From positions 186,001-250,000 of the forward strand of contig NZ_JANIAA010000006.1 of the NCBI RefSeq assembly GCF_024505145.1: a stretch of 64,000 bases of DNA, given 5' to 3'. Source of the stretch: Streptomyces rugosispiralis. Lineage in GTDB: Bacteria; Actinomycetota; Actinomycetes; Streptomycetales; Streptomycetaceae. Below, one piece after another: positions 30,250-37,780 of the stretch. Position numbers and translations under genes: made by a program. Each line of letters opens with the position of its first letter. The first letter of the stretch is position 1. The notes beneath the pieces are model-generated. The model was not told where the DNA came from. It ran no database searches and was given only the letters and a program-made list of their open reading frames with translations.

Positions 30250-30729
30250 TCACACGGTCGGCTTGTAGGCACCGGGGACCATGCGGGTGGTGACACCGAT
30301 GCGGTTCCAGGCGTTGATGGTGAAGATCAGGGCGATGACCTGGGCCAGTTCCCGCTCCTCGAAGTGCTTGGCGGCCCGCTCGTAGACCTCGTCCGGGACG
30401 AAGCCGTCGGTCAGGACGGTGACGGCCTCGGTCAGGGCGAGGGCGGCCTGCTCCTTCTCGGTGTAGAGGTCACCGGCCTCCTCCCAGGCGTTGAGCAGGT
30501 AGAGGCGGTCCTCGGACTCGCCCGCCGCGCGGGCGTCCTTGGTGTGCATGTCGATGCAGAAGGCGCAGTGGTTGAGCTGGGAGGCCCGGACTTTGACCAG
30601 CTCGGCCAGCGTCGGGTCGACGCCCTTTCTGGCGGCCGCGTCCAGGGTGACCATGGCCTTGTAGACCTCGGGGGCGGCCTTGGCGAACTGCATCCGGGGG
30701 CCGTGCGCGTGCGAAGTTCCGGTCGTCAT
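30250..30729 (-). CDS. Carboxymuconolactone decarboxylase/AhpD-like protein
   Basis: A 159-residue all-helical protein. The CxxC redox motif and following His occur in NHCAFCIDMHTKDAR, the signature of AhpD-type alkylhydroperoxidases. It probably detoxifies peroxides or acts as a thiol oxidoreductase. The gene is divergent from a MocR regulator, with 46 nt between starts. This shared promoter arrangement suggests regulation by that MocR protein (inference). Confidence 0.9.
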   Translation of the reverse strand: MTTGTSHAHGPRMQFAKAAPEVYKAMVTLDAAARKGVDPTLAELVKVRASQLNHCAFCIDMHTKDARAAGESEDRLYLLNAWEEAGDLYTEKEQAALALTEAVTVLTDGFVPDEVYERAAKHFEERELAQVIALIFTINAWNRIGVTTRMVPGAYKPTV

Positions 30730-30775
30730 GCCTCCACGCTAGAGGCCGGGCGGCCCAGGGGTATGGTCCACTTCC

Positions 30776-32284
30776 ATGGCGGATTCATGGGCCACTCCGA
30801 GGGGCGAACCCGGACAGCGGACGGACGGCCCCGGGCACCGGGCGGGTGGCCCGGCCGGGCCGGGGGCGGATCTCCATCTGGATCTGCCGCGGGGTGGCGG
30901 GACCGGGGTGCGGGACGCGCTCATCCGGGCCCTGCGCGACGCCGTCCGCGGCGGGCGGCTGGCCCCGGGCACCCGGCTGCCCTCCTCCCGCTCCCTCGCC
31001 GCCGACCTCGGCATCGCCCGGAACACCGTGGCCGACGCCTATGGGGAACTGGTGGCCGAGGGCTGGCTGACGGCCCGGCAGGGCTCGGGCACCCGGGTCG
31101 CCCGGCGCGTCGTGCCGCCCGAGCCCGCGCCGCCGCGCACCCTCCCGCCCGCCGCCGTGGCCGCCACCCGGCCCACCTACGATCTGCGGGCCGGACAGCC
31201 CGATGTCTCGGCCTTTCCCCGGTCCGCCTGGCTCTCCGCGGCCCGGCGCGCCCTGACCGCCGCGCCGAACGACGCCTTCGGCTACGGCGACCCCGCCGGA
31301 CGGCCCGAGCTGCGGCGGGTCCTGGCCGACTATCTGGCCCGCGCCCGCGGGGTGCGGGCCGCGCCCGAACGGATCGTGGTCTGCGCGGGGTTCGTCCAGG
31401 GGCTGGCCCTGCTCAGCAGGGTGCGGGCGAAGACCGGACACCGTGAGGTGGGCGTGGAGTCCTACGGGCTCGACGTCCACTGGAACGTGATGCGCGGGGC
31501 CGGGCTGCGCACCGTGCCGCTGGCGGTCGACCGGCAGGGCGCGCGGACGGCGGAGCTGGACCGGTCGGCCGGGCTGCGGACCGTTCTGCTCACCCCGGCG
31601 CATCAGTTCCCCACCGGGGTTTCGCTGCACCCCGACCGGCGCGCCGCCGTGGTCGACTGGGCGTCGCGGGTGGGCGGGCTGGTGCTGGAGGACGACTACG
31701 ACGGGGAGTTCCGCTATGACCGTCACCCGGTCGGGGCGCTCCAGGGGCTCGACCCCGAGCATGTGGTCTATCTGGGCACCGCGAGCAAGAGCCTGGCGCC
31801 CGCGCTGCGGCTGGCCTGGATGGTGGTGCCGGACCAGCTGCTGGGCGACGTCCTCGCGGTCAAGGGAACGGGGGAGTGGCAGTCGGGCGCGCTGGACCAG
31901 CTGACGCTCGCGGAGTTCATCGACTCCGGCGCGTACGACCGCCATGTGCGCGGTATGCGGATGCGCTACCGGCGCCGCCGCGACCAGTTGGTGGCCGCGC
32001 TCGCCGAACGCGCCCCGCGGGTGCGGGTCACGGGCATCGCGGCGGGGCTGCACGCGGTGCTCCAACTGCCGCCCGGCACCGAGCGGTCCGTGGTGCAGGG
32101 CGCGGCCTGGCAGGGCCTGGCCCTGGACGGGCTGTCCCGCTACCGCTACCGCGAGCAACATGAGCCGTCCGCGCCCGGACCGGGCCCGGACGGGCAGCCG
32201 GACGCGCTGGTCTTCGCCTATGGCGCGCCGCCCGACCACGCCTTCACGGGCGCCCTGGAGGCGCTGTGCCGGGTGCTGCCCTGA
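30776..32284 (+). CDS. MocR/PdxR family PLP-dependent transcriptional regulator
   Basis: A 502-residue fusion. The N-terminal GntR-type winged HTH (about 45-110) shows GTRLPSSRSLAADLGIARNT and AYGELVAEGWL. The fold-type I aminotransferase-like domain follows, with YDLRAGQPD, TPAHQFPTG, LEDDYDGEFRY and the PLP-binding Lys in GTASKSLAPALRLAW. MocR proteins use PLP or an aminated ligand as effector and often control an adjacent divergent gene, here the AhpD-like gene. Confidence 0.93.
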   Translation: MADSWATPRGEPGQRTDGPGHRAGGPAGPGADLHLDLPRGGGTGVRDALIRALRDAVRGGRLAPGTRLPSSRSLAADLGIARNTVADAYGELVAEGWLTARQGSGTRVARRVVPPEPAPPRTLPPAAVAATRPTYDLRAGQPDVSAFPRSAWLSAARRALTAAPNDAFGYGDPAGRPELRRVLADYLARARGVRAAPERIVVCAGFVQGLALLSRVRAKTGHREVGVESYGLDVHWNVMRGAGLRTVPLAVDRQGARTAELDRSAGLRTVLLTPAHQFPTGVSLHPDRRAAVVDWASRVGGLVLEDDYDGEFRYDRHPVGALQGLDPEHVVYLGTASKSLAPALRLAWMVVPDQLLGDVLAVKGTGEWQSGALDQLTLAEFIDSGAYDRHVRGMRMRYRRRRDQLVAALAERAPRVRVTGIAAGLHAVLQLPPGTERSVVQGAAWQGLALDGLSRYRYREQHEPSAPGPGPDGQPDALVFAYGAPPDHAFTGALEALCRVLP

Positions 32285-32413
32285 AGGCCACGCCGCCGTT
32301 GCCCTAAGCTGGACGGTCGCGGTCCCGGGGACCTGGGGAGAGGACGGCCCCGGGCGGGTCGGCGGCCTCGGGGGAGATGGCGGCCCCGGGGGAGAGGAAC
32401 GGGGGAGACGGGG

Positions 32414-32770
32414 ATGGAACGGAAGACGACGCGGCGGCTGCGGTCGAGCACGGTGATCCTGGGCGGTATGGGCGCGCTGGCGGCGGCGCTCACCTCCTGT
32501 GGTTCGGAACCGGACAAGCGCTGTGTGGACCGGAACAGCTATGACGCGCTGAACGGCTACCGGGTCGTCGACTCCAGTGCCTGCAAGGGAACTTCGTCCA
32601 CCACGGGCGGCAAGGGCAAGAAGAGCCGGGGCCGGGGCACCTCGGGCGTGGACGGCGAGTGGTACTACGACTCCGACGTCAGCGGCCGCTGGGCGGACTA
32701 CGGCACCTTCGACAAGAGCAAGGCGGCCGACCGGGGCGGCTTCGGCTGCTCGGGCTCCAGCGGCGGCTGA
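32414..32770 (+). CDS. Small lipoprotein ending in an RGGFG motif (YgiB-like?)
   Basis: A 118-residue protein. A basic N-terminus and hydrophobic segment end in the lipobox LTSC at about residue 29. The mature part is small and hydrophilic with Gly/Lys/Arg stretches, aromatic GEWYYDSDVSGRWADYG and a terminal DRGGFGCSG. It lies 15 nt before a YgiC/YjfC-type ligase gene. From memory, E. coli YgiB, encoded beside YgiC, is also a small lipoprotein with an RGGFG motif near its end. A functional pair is inferred from this parallel. Confidence 0.75.
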   Translation: MERKTTRRLRSSTVILGGMGALAAALTSCGSEPDKRCVDRNSYDALNGYRVVDSSACKGTSSTTGGKGKKSRGRGTSGVDGEWYYDSDVSGRWADYGTFDKSKAADRGGFGCSGSSGG

Positions 32771-32785
32771 GCGGGCCGCGCCACG

Positions 32786-33973
32786 ATGAAGCGCCACACC
32801 ATCGACCCCCGCCCCGGCTGGCAGTCCACGGTGGAGGAGCAGGGGGTCATCTATCCGCTGACCCGCTACCCGGACGGCTCGCTGCGCCCCTACTGGGACG
32901 AGAGCGCCTACTACGCCTTCTCGCTGCCCGAGGTCGAGGCGCTGGAGGAGGTGGTCGAGGAGCTGCACCGGATGTCGCTGGCCGCGGCCGCCCATATCGT
33001 GGAGACCGGCCGCTTCGCCGACCTCGGCATCGAGGATCCGCGGCTGGCCGGGCTGATCGCCGAGTCCTGGCACCGCAGGGCCGAACAGCCCAGCGTCTAC
33101 GGCCGGTTCGATCTGCGCTACGACGGTGAGTCGGGCCCGGCGAAGCTGCTGGAGTACAACGCCGACACGCCCACCTCGCTGGTGGAGGCGGCCAGCGCCC
33201 AGTGGTTCTGGATGGAGGACCGCTTCCCGGGCGCCGACCAGTGGAACTCCCTCCATGAACGGCTGGTGGACGCCTGGCGCGCCCAGGCGGCGCTGCTGCC
33301 GCCTGGCACGCCCCTGTACTTCGCCTATTCGGCCGGGGACGAGCTGGGCGAGGACCTGATGACGGTGGCCTACCTCCGCGAGACGGCCGAGCAGGCCGGG
33401 CTGTGGACCGAGGCGATCTCCATGGAGGACATCGGCTGGGAAGGGCTGTCGGGCCGCTTCGTCGACAAGCGGTTCCGCTTCATCCGGAGCTGCTTCAAGC
33501 TCTACCCCTGGGAGTGGCTGGCCACCGACCGGTTCGGCCCGCATGTACTGGACACGCTGGACAACGGGGGCGGCACCGGATCCACCCTGTGGATCGAACC
33601 GGCCTGGAAGATGCTGCTGTCCAACAAGGCGCTGCTGGCCGTGTTGTGGGAGCTCTTCCCGGACCACCCCCATCTGCTGCCCGCCTACCTCGACGGCCCC
33701 CGGGAACTGGCCCGCACCACCGGCTATGTGGCCAAACCGCTGCTGGGCCGCGAGGGCGCGGGGGTCACCGTGCATCCACCGGGCGAGGAGCCGGTCGTGC
33801 GCGACGAGCCGTGCTGCTACCAGGAGCTGGCGCCGCTGCCCGACTTCGACGGCAACCGCGTGGTGCTCGGCACCTGGGTGGTCGAGGGCGAGTCGGCGGG
33901 GCTCGGCATCCGCGAGTCGGCGGGGCTGGTGACGGACGAGTACGCGCGCTTCATCCCGCACGTCATCCTCTGA
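32786..33973 (+). CDS. Glutathionylspermidine synthase-like ATP-grasp ligase (YgiC/YjfC type)
   Basis: A 395-residue protein corresponding to the synthetase domain only, without the N-terminal amidase of E. coli Gsp. Motifs are YGRFDLRYDGESGPAKLLEYN and NADTPTSLVEAA, then FIRSCFKLYPWEW, the ATP-grasp AKPLLGREGAGVTV, and a C-terminal VVLGTWVVEGESAGLGIRES. Streptomyces lack glutathione, so the true substrate is likely another peptide or amine. It may instead act with the preceding lipoprotein in envelope modification; both are inference. Confidence 0.88.
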   Translation: MKRHTIDPRPGWQSTVEEQGVIYPLTRYPDGSLRPYWDESAYYAFSLPEVEALEEVVEELHRMSLAAAAHIVETGRFADLGIEDPRLAGLIAESWHRRAEQPSVYGRFDLRYDGESGPAKLLEYNADTPTSLVEAASAQWFWMEDRFPGADQWNSLHERLVDAWRAQAALLPPGTPLYFAYSAGDELGEDLMTVAYLRETAEQAGLWTEAISMEDIGWEGLSGRFVDKRFRFIRSCFKLYPWEWLATDRFGPHVLDTLDNGGGTGSTLWIEPAWKMLLSNKALLAVLWELFPDHPHLLPAYLDGPRELARTTGYVAKPLLGREGAGVTVHPPGEEPVVRDEPCCYQELAPLPDFDGNRVVLGTWVVEGESAGLGIRESAGLVTDEYARFIPHVIL

Positions 33974-34135
33974 GCCGCGCGGGGCCACTGTGCCGTACCG
34001 GGCCACTGTGCCGCGCGGGGCCACCGTGCCGTGCCGGGCCACTGTGCCGCGCGGGGCCACCGTGCCGTGCCGGGCCACTGAGCTGCGCGGGGCCACCGAG
34101 CCGCGCGGGCCCACCGAGCCGTACGCGTTCACTCG
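33974..34135. repeat. 18-bp minisatellite filling the ligase-rocD gap
   Basis: Nine consecutive 18-nt units beginning GCCG(C/T)(G/A) begin immediately after the ligase stop and run into the last codons of rocD on the other strand. Units alternate between a CGCGGGGCCAC and a GT(A/G)CCGGGCCAC form, giving a 36-bp higher-order period in the first six. It is probably non-coding. No separate terminator is visible. Confidence 0.88.
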
Positions 34136-35349
34136 GCCAGCACCGCCCTCAGCCGATCCAGCCCCCACTCCAGATCCTCCTCGCTGATCACCAGGGGCGG
34201 GGCGATCCGGATCGTGGTGCCATGGGTGTCCTTGACCAGTACTCCGCGATCCATCAGCCGCTCGGAGATCTGCCGCCCGGTGCCCCGCGACGGTTCGATG
34301 TCCACCCCTGCCCACAGCCCCCGGCCGCGCACCTCCTGGACCCCCTTTCCCCGCAGCAGCCCCAGCTCCCGGTGGAGCAGCTCGCCCAGCGCGGCCGAGT
34401 GCCGCTGGAACTCCCCGGTTCGCACCATGGCGATGACCTCCAGGGCGACCGCGCAGGCGAGCGGGGAGCCGCCGAACGTCGAGCCGTGCTCCCCGGGGCG
34501 GTGCACCCCCAGCACCTCGCGGGAGGACACCACCGCCGACACCGGCACCACCCCGCCGCCCAGCGCCTTGCCCAGCACATAGACATCGGGGACCACGCCC
34601 TCGTGCTCACAGGCGAAGGTGGTACCGGTGCGGCCGAGGCCCGACTGGATCTCATCGGCGATGAACAGCACATTCCGCTCCCGGGTCAGCTCCCGGACCC
34701 CGGCCAGATAGCCGGGCGGCGGCACCACCACCCCCGCCTCGCCCTGGATCGGCTCCAGCAGCACCGCGACCGTCTCCTCGGGCGCGGCGTCGAGCGTCGC
34801 CGCCATCGCCGCCAGATCCCCGTACGGCACGATCGAGAACCCCGGGGTGAAGGGGCCGTGGTCGGCACGGGCCTCGGGGTCGGTGGAGAAGCTGATGAGG
34901 GTGGTCGTCCGGCCGTGGAAGTTGTTCCTGGCGGCGATGATCCTGGCCCGGCCGTCCGGGACGCCCTTGATCCGGTAGCCCCATTTGCGGGCGGTCTTGA
35001 CGGCCGTCTCCACCGCCTCCGCGCCCGTGTTCATGGGCAGCACCATCTCCATGCCGCACAGCTCGGCCAGCTCGGAGCAGAAGGCGCCGAAGCGGTCGTG
35101 GTGGAACGCGCGGGAGGTGAGGGTGACCCGGTCCAGCTGGGCCTTGGCGGCCTCGATCAGCCGGCGGTTGCGATGCCCGAAGTTGAGCGCCGAGTATCCG
35201 GCGAGCAGATCGAGATAGCGGCGGCCCTCGACATCGGTCATCCAGGCGCCTTCGGCGGACGCGACGACGACCGGCAGCGGATGGTAGTTGTGCGCGCCAT
35301 GGGCCTCGGCGGCGGCGATGGCCCGCTCCGCGGGGCGTCCCGATCCCAT
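34129..35349 (-). CDS. rocD: Ornithine-oxo-acid aminotransferase
   Basis: A 406-residue class III PLP aminotransferase of the size and sequence of ornithine aminotransferases. Visible features are HNYHPLPVVVASAEGAW, LPMNTGAEAVETAVKTARKW, FHGRTTT, IADEIQSGLGRTG, the PLP lysine in YVLGKALGGG, and GEHGSTFGGSPLACAVA. It converts ornithine plus 2-oxoglutarate to glutamate semialdehyde. The start is supported by AAGGAGGACAAG before the ATG. It is divergent from glyA; the glyA promoter overlaps its ribosome-binding region. Confidence 0.94.
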   Translation of the reverse strand: MGSGRPAERAIAAAEAHGAHNYHPLPVVVASAEGAWMTDVEGRRYLDLLAGYSALNFGHRNRRLIEAAKAQLDRVTLTSRAFHHDRFGAFCSELAELCGMEMVLPMNTGAEAVETAVKTARKWGYRIKGVPDGRARIIAARNNFHGRTTTLISFSTDPEARADHGPFTPGFSIVPYGDLAAMAATLDAAPEETVAVLLEPIQGEAGVVVPPPGYLAGVRELTRERNVLFIADEIQSGLGRTGTTFACEHEGVVPDVYVLGKALGGGVVPVSAVVSSREVLGVHRPGEHGSTFGGSPLACAVALEVIAMVRTGEFQRHSAALGELLHRELGLLRGKGVQEVRGRGLWAGVDIEPSRGTGRQISERLMDRGVLVKDTHGTTIRIAPPLVISEEDLEWGLDRLRAVLAE

Positions 35350-35350
35350 C

Positions 35351-35378
35351 TTGTCCTCCTTGTCTCACTAGCTAGAGT
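35351..35378 (+). promoter_or_regulatory. Candidate glyA promoter
   Basis: TTGTCC (35351-35356) and TAGAGT (35373-35378) are 16 nt apart and would start transcription about 7 nt downstream, exactly at the 5' end of the ZTP aptamer. This fit supports the call, but the motif match itself is modest. Confidence 0.5.
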
Positions 35379-35383
35379 GGGGG

Positions 35384-35476
35384 TGCGCATCGTGACTGGC
35401 GAGCCGAGCGTGGAACCGACCACGAGGAAGCGATGCGCGGCCACAGCGCCACGAGGTGCCGCCCGCCTGGGCACCC
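35384..35476 (+). ncRNA. ZTP (pfl) riboswitch in the glyA leader
   Basis: All conserved elements of the pfl motif are present in order. P1 is GCGCATCG (35385-35392) with CGATGCGC (35431-35438), a perfect 8 bp. The invariant CGTGACTGGCG follows the 5' strand. P2 is CGTGG/CCACG (35409-35413 with 35420-35424), followed by GGAAGCG. P3 is GGTGCC/GGCACC (35455-35460 with 35470-35475), enclosing the conserved CCGCCTGGGCA. GGCG of the first domain can form the known pseudoknot with the P3 loop. It senses ZTP/ZMP, which accumulate when 10-formyl-THF is short, and would raise GlyA. No T-run follows and the SD is about 35 nt downstream, so translational control is likely. Confidence 0.93.
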
Positions 35477-35518
35477 CGGGACACGACCGGACCGTCACCG
35501 ATCGCCCCGGAGGACTCG

Positions 35519-36790
35519 ATGAGCCTGCCCCTGTCCCATCCCGCCCTTCTCGCCGCCGACCCCGAACTGGCCTCCCTCGTCGGCGCCGAGGAGCTGCTGC
35601 AGTCCGAGACCCTGCGCCTGATCCCGAGCGAGAACTATGTCTCCGCCGCCGTCCTGGAGGCCTCCGGGACGGTGCTGCAGAACAAGTACAGCGAGGGCTA
35701 CGCGGGCCGCCGCTACTACGAGGGCCAGCAGGTCATCGACCAGGTGGAGACCCTGGCGATCAACCGGGCCAGGGCCCTCTTCGGCGCCGAGCACGCCAAT
35801 GTCCAGCCCTACTCCGGCTCGCCCGCCAACCTCGCGGTCTATCTGGCCTTCGCCAAGCCCGGTGACACCGTGATGGGCATGGCACTGCCCATGGGCGGTC
35901 ATCTCACCCACGGCTGGGGCGTCTCCGCCACCGGCGCCTGGTTCCGCGGCGTCCAGTACGGGGTGCGGCAGGACACCGGCGTGATCGACTTCGACCAGGT
36001 GCGCGAGCTGGCCCGCAAGGAGCGGCCCAAGCTGATCTTCTGCGGTGGCACGGCGGTGCCCCGCACGATCGACTTCGCCGCCTTCGCGGAGATCGCCCGC
36101 GAGGTGGACGCGGTGCTCGTGGCCGATATCGCGCATATCGCCGGTCTGATCGCGGGCGGCGCCCATCCCTCGCCCGTCCCGTACGCCGATGTCATCTCCA
36201 CCACCACCCATAAGACGCTCCGGGGTCCGCGCGGCGCGATGCTGATGTCGCGCGAGACCCATGCCAAGGCCCTCGACAAGGCCGTCTTTCCCGGGCTCCA
36301 GGGCGGCCCGCACAACCAGACCACCGCCGCCATCGCGGTGGCCCTGCACGAGGCCGCCCAGCCCGCCTTCCATGACTACGCCCGGGCCGTGGTCGCCAAC
36401 GCCAAGGCGCTCGCCGAGGAACTGCTCGCCCGCGGCTTCGATCTGGTCTCCGGCGGCACCGATAACCATCTGATCCTGATGGACCTGACGCCCAAGGAGG
36501 TGCCGGGCAAGGTCGCGGCCAAGGCCCTGGACCAGGCCGGGATCGTGGTGAACTACAACACCGTGCCGTACGACCCGCGCAAGCCCTTCGACCCCTCCGG
36601 CATCCGGATCGGCACCCCCTCCCTCACCTCGCGCGGCCTGTCCACCGAGCACATGCCCGCCGTGGCCGACTGGATCGACCGCGGGGTGTCCGCCGCGAAG
36701 AGCGGTGACGAGGGCGCCCTCACCAAGATCAGGGCCGAGGTGTCCGAGCTGATGGCGGCCTACCCGGCGCCCGGTCTGCCGACCGGCTGA
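35519..36790 (+). CDS. glyA: Serine hydroxymethyltransferase
   Basis: A 423-residue enzyme from ATG 35519 after CCGGAGGACTCG; an upstream extension to 35456 lies within the riboswitch and is rejected. It converts serine plus THF to glycine plus 5,10-methylene-THF. Motifs are LIPSENYVSAAVLEASGTVLQNKYSEGYAGRRYY (in part), VQPYSGSPANLAVY, VADIAHIAGLIAGG, the PLP lysine in STTTHKTLRGPRG, and FPGLQGGPHNQTTAAIAVAL. Control by the upstream ZTP riboswitch ties it to folD, purN and purH in this window. A hairpin terminator follows. Confidence 0.97.
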   Translation: MSLPLSHPALLAADPELASLVGAEELLQSETLRLIPSENYVSAAVLEASGTVLQNKYSEGYAGRRYYEGQQVIDQVETLAINRARALFGAEHANVQPYSGSPANLAVYLAFAKPGDTVMGMALPMGGHLTHGWGVSATGAWFRGVQYGVRQDTGVIDFDQVRELARKERPKLIFCGGTAVPRTIDFAAFAEIAREVDAVLVADIAHIAGLIAGGAHPSPVPYADVISTTTHKTLRGPRGAMLMSRETHAKALDKAVFPGLQGGPHNQTTAAIAVALHEAAQPAFHDYARAVVANAKALAEELLARGFDLVSGGTDNHLILMDLTPKEVPGKVAAKALDQAGIVVNYNTVPYDPRKPFDPSGIRIGTPSLTSRGLSTEHMPAVADWIDRGVSAAKSGDEGALTKIRAEVSELMAAYPAPGLPTG

Positions 36791-37094
36791 CCCCCGGCAC
36801 GGGGCCCTGCCCGGCCTCCAGGCCGGGCAGCGGCCGCCACCACTGCTCCTCCCGGATCCGGTCGTCGTCGGCCACCGGCACCGGCAGGCCCACGATCCGG
36901 GCGAGCACCCGCTCGACCAGCGTCTCCCCGCCCTCCGGCGGGACGCCGCCCTCCGGTGCCCCCGAGGGCGCGCCTGCCTCCGGCTCCACGCCGCCCGCCC
37001 GCGACACGCCGTGCCGCGACGGTCCGCCGGAGGGCGGTATCCCCGGCCCCCGCCCGAGCGCCCGCAGCTCTCCGGGCAGCCCTTCCTCGTCCAT
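36729..37094 (-). CDS. Truncated anti-sigma-like protein (possible remnant)
   Basis: A 121-residue frame from ATG 37094 behind GGAGGCGAAGGAG. Codon bias is strongly Streptomyces-like (nearly all G/C third positions) and it begins [16 protein letters not shown], with [21 protein letters not shown] further on. This resembles the N-terminus of an anti-sigma factor, but there is no transmembrane segment. The frame ends inside the glyA terminator and the glyA 3' end. It probably once continued into a membrane domain that is now lost. The sigma gene upstream overlaps it completely in another frame. Confidence 0.5.
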   Translation of the reverse strand: MDEEGLPGELRALGRGPGIPPSGGPSRHGVSRAGGVEPEAGAPSGAPEGGVPPEGGETLVERVLARIVGLPVPVADDDRIREEQWWRPLPGLEAGQGPVPGVSRSADRAPGRPPSARTPRP

Positions 37095-37734
37095 CTCCTT
37101 CGCCTCCCCACTCCATCTCATCGGCGGTCTCCCTCTCGGTCTCACACGTCTCCCTCTCGGTCGCCGACGCCTCCGACGGCCCCAGCAGCCGCTCCAGCCG
37201 TCTCAGGGCGCGGCTCAGCCGTGATTTCACCGTGCCGCGAGGCCAGCCCAGCGCCTCCGCGGTCTCCCCCTCGTCCAGATCCAGCAGATAGCGGTGGACC
37301 ACCACCCGCCGCTGCGGCTCGCTCAGCTTCTCCAGCGCGGCCAGCAGCCGCGCCCGCCGCTCGCCCGCCAGTGCCACGGCCGCCGGATCGGCCGACTCCG
37401 GTATCACCGGCTCGGCTCCGGCCAGCAGCGCCCCCTCCCGGTCCGCCGCCGTGCGCCTGCGGCGCGCCGAGCGCACCGCGTTACTCGTCTCATGGGCGAC
37501 GATCCGCAGCAGCCAGGGGCGGAACGCCGCCTCGCTCTGGAACCGCCCGAGCGCGAGATACGCCTTCACAAAGGCGTCCTGCACCACATCCTCGGCATCC
37601 GCGCCCGCCCCGAGCAGCCGGGCGGTGCGGTGCGCGATCGGCGCATGGGCCCGCACCAGCTCGGCGTACGCCTCGGCGTCACCGGCCCGCACCCGCTCGA
37701 TGATCTGTGCTTCACCAGTCCTCACACATCTCAT
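36760..37734 (-). CDS. ECF-type RNA polymerase sigma factor lacking its expected stop
   Basis: Residues ~1-165 are a normal ECF sigma factor: region 2 ([46 protein letters not shown]) and region 4 ([48 protein letters not shown], quoted here in pieces of the whole). ATG 37734 is the likely start; an extension to 37848 overlaps trpS. After LGPSEAS the frame passes through a 21-bp repeat (ACCGAGAGGGAGAC twice) and then reads about 150 Gly/Ala/Arg residues in a shadow frame of the anti-sigma-like ORF, ending in the glyA 3' end. A frameshift near 37140 removing the stop is the simplest explanation. Confidence 0.7.
   Translation of the reverse strand: MRCVRTGEAQIIERVRAGDAEAYAELVRAHAPIAHRTARLLGAGADAEDVVQDAFVKAYLALGRFQSEAAFRPWLLRIVAHETSNAVRSARRRRTAADREGALLAGAEPVIPESADPAAVALAGERRARLLAALEKLSEPQRRVVVHRYLLDLDEGETAEALGWPRGTVKSRLSRALRRLERLLGPSEASATERETCETERETADEMEWGGEGDGRGRAARRAAGARAGAGDTALRRTVAARRVAGGRRGAGGRRALGGTGGRRPAGGRGDAGRAGARPDRGPAGAGGRRRPDPGGAVVAAAARPGGRAGPRAGGQPVGRPGAG
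36807..36830. terminator. Bidirectional hairpin after glyA
   Basis: CTGCCCGGCCT and its perfect inverse are separated by CC (36807-36817 with 36820-36830), 16 nt after the glyA stop. The hairpin lies inside the 3' part of the minus-strand anti-sigma-like ORF, which argues that the last ~35 codons of that ORF are not native coding sequence. Confidence 0.75.
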
Positions 37735-37780
37735 ACACCGGCGGACGGAGTCTGGTTCCACACCTGAGAGAATGGGTGCC

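Noticed and set aside
30785..34315. A 1176-residue minus-strand frame
   Set aside because: It is antisense to MocR, the lipoprotein and the ligase, all of which have motifs. The frame has no recognisable domain.
33403..35865. An 820-residue plus-strand frame across the ligase end, rocD and glyA
   Set aside because: It crosses two genes and an 18-bp array. Composition is that of an out-of-frame reading, and rocD is clearly on the minus strand.
36760..37100. The C-terminal ~110 residues of the sigma ORF as a genuine domain
   Set aside because: The composition is a Gly/Ala/Arg shadow of a better-biased overlapping frame, and it runs through the glyA terminator. It is treated as read-through of a lost stop.
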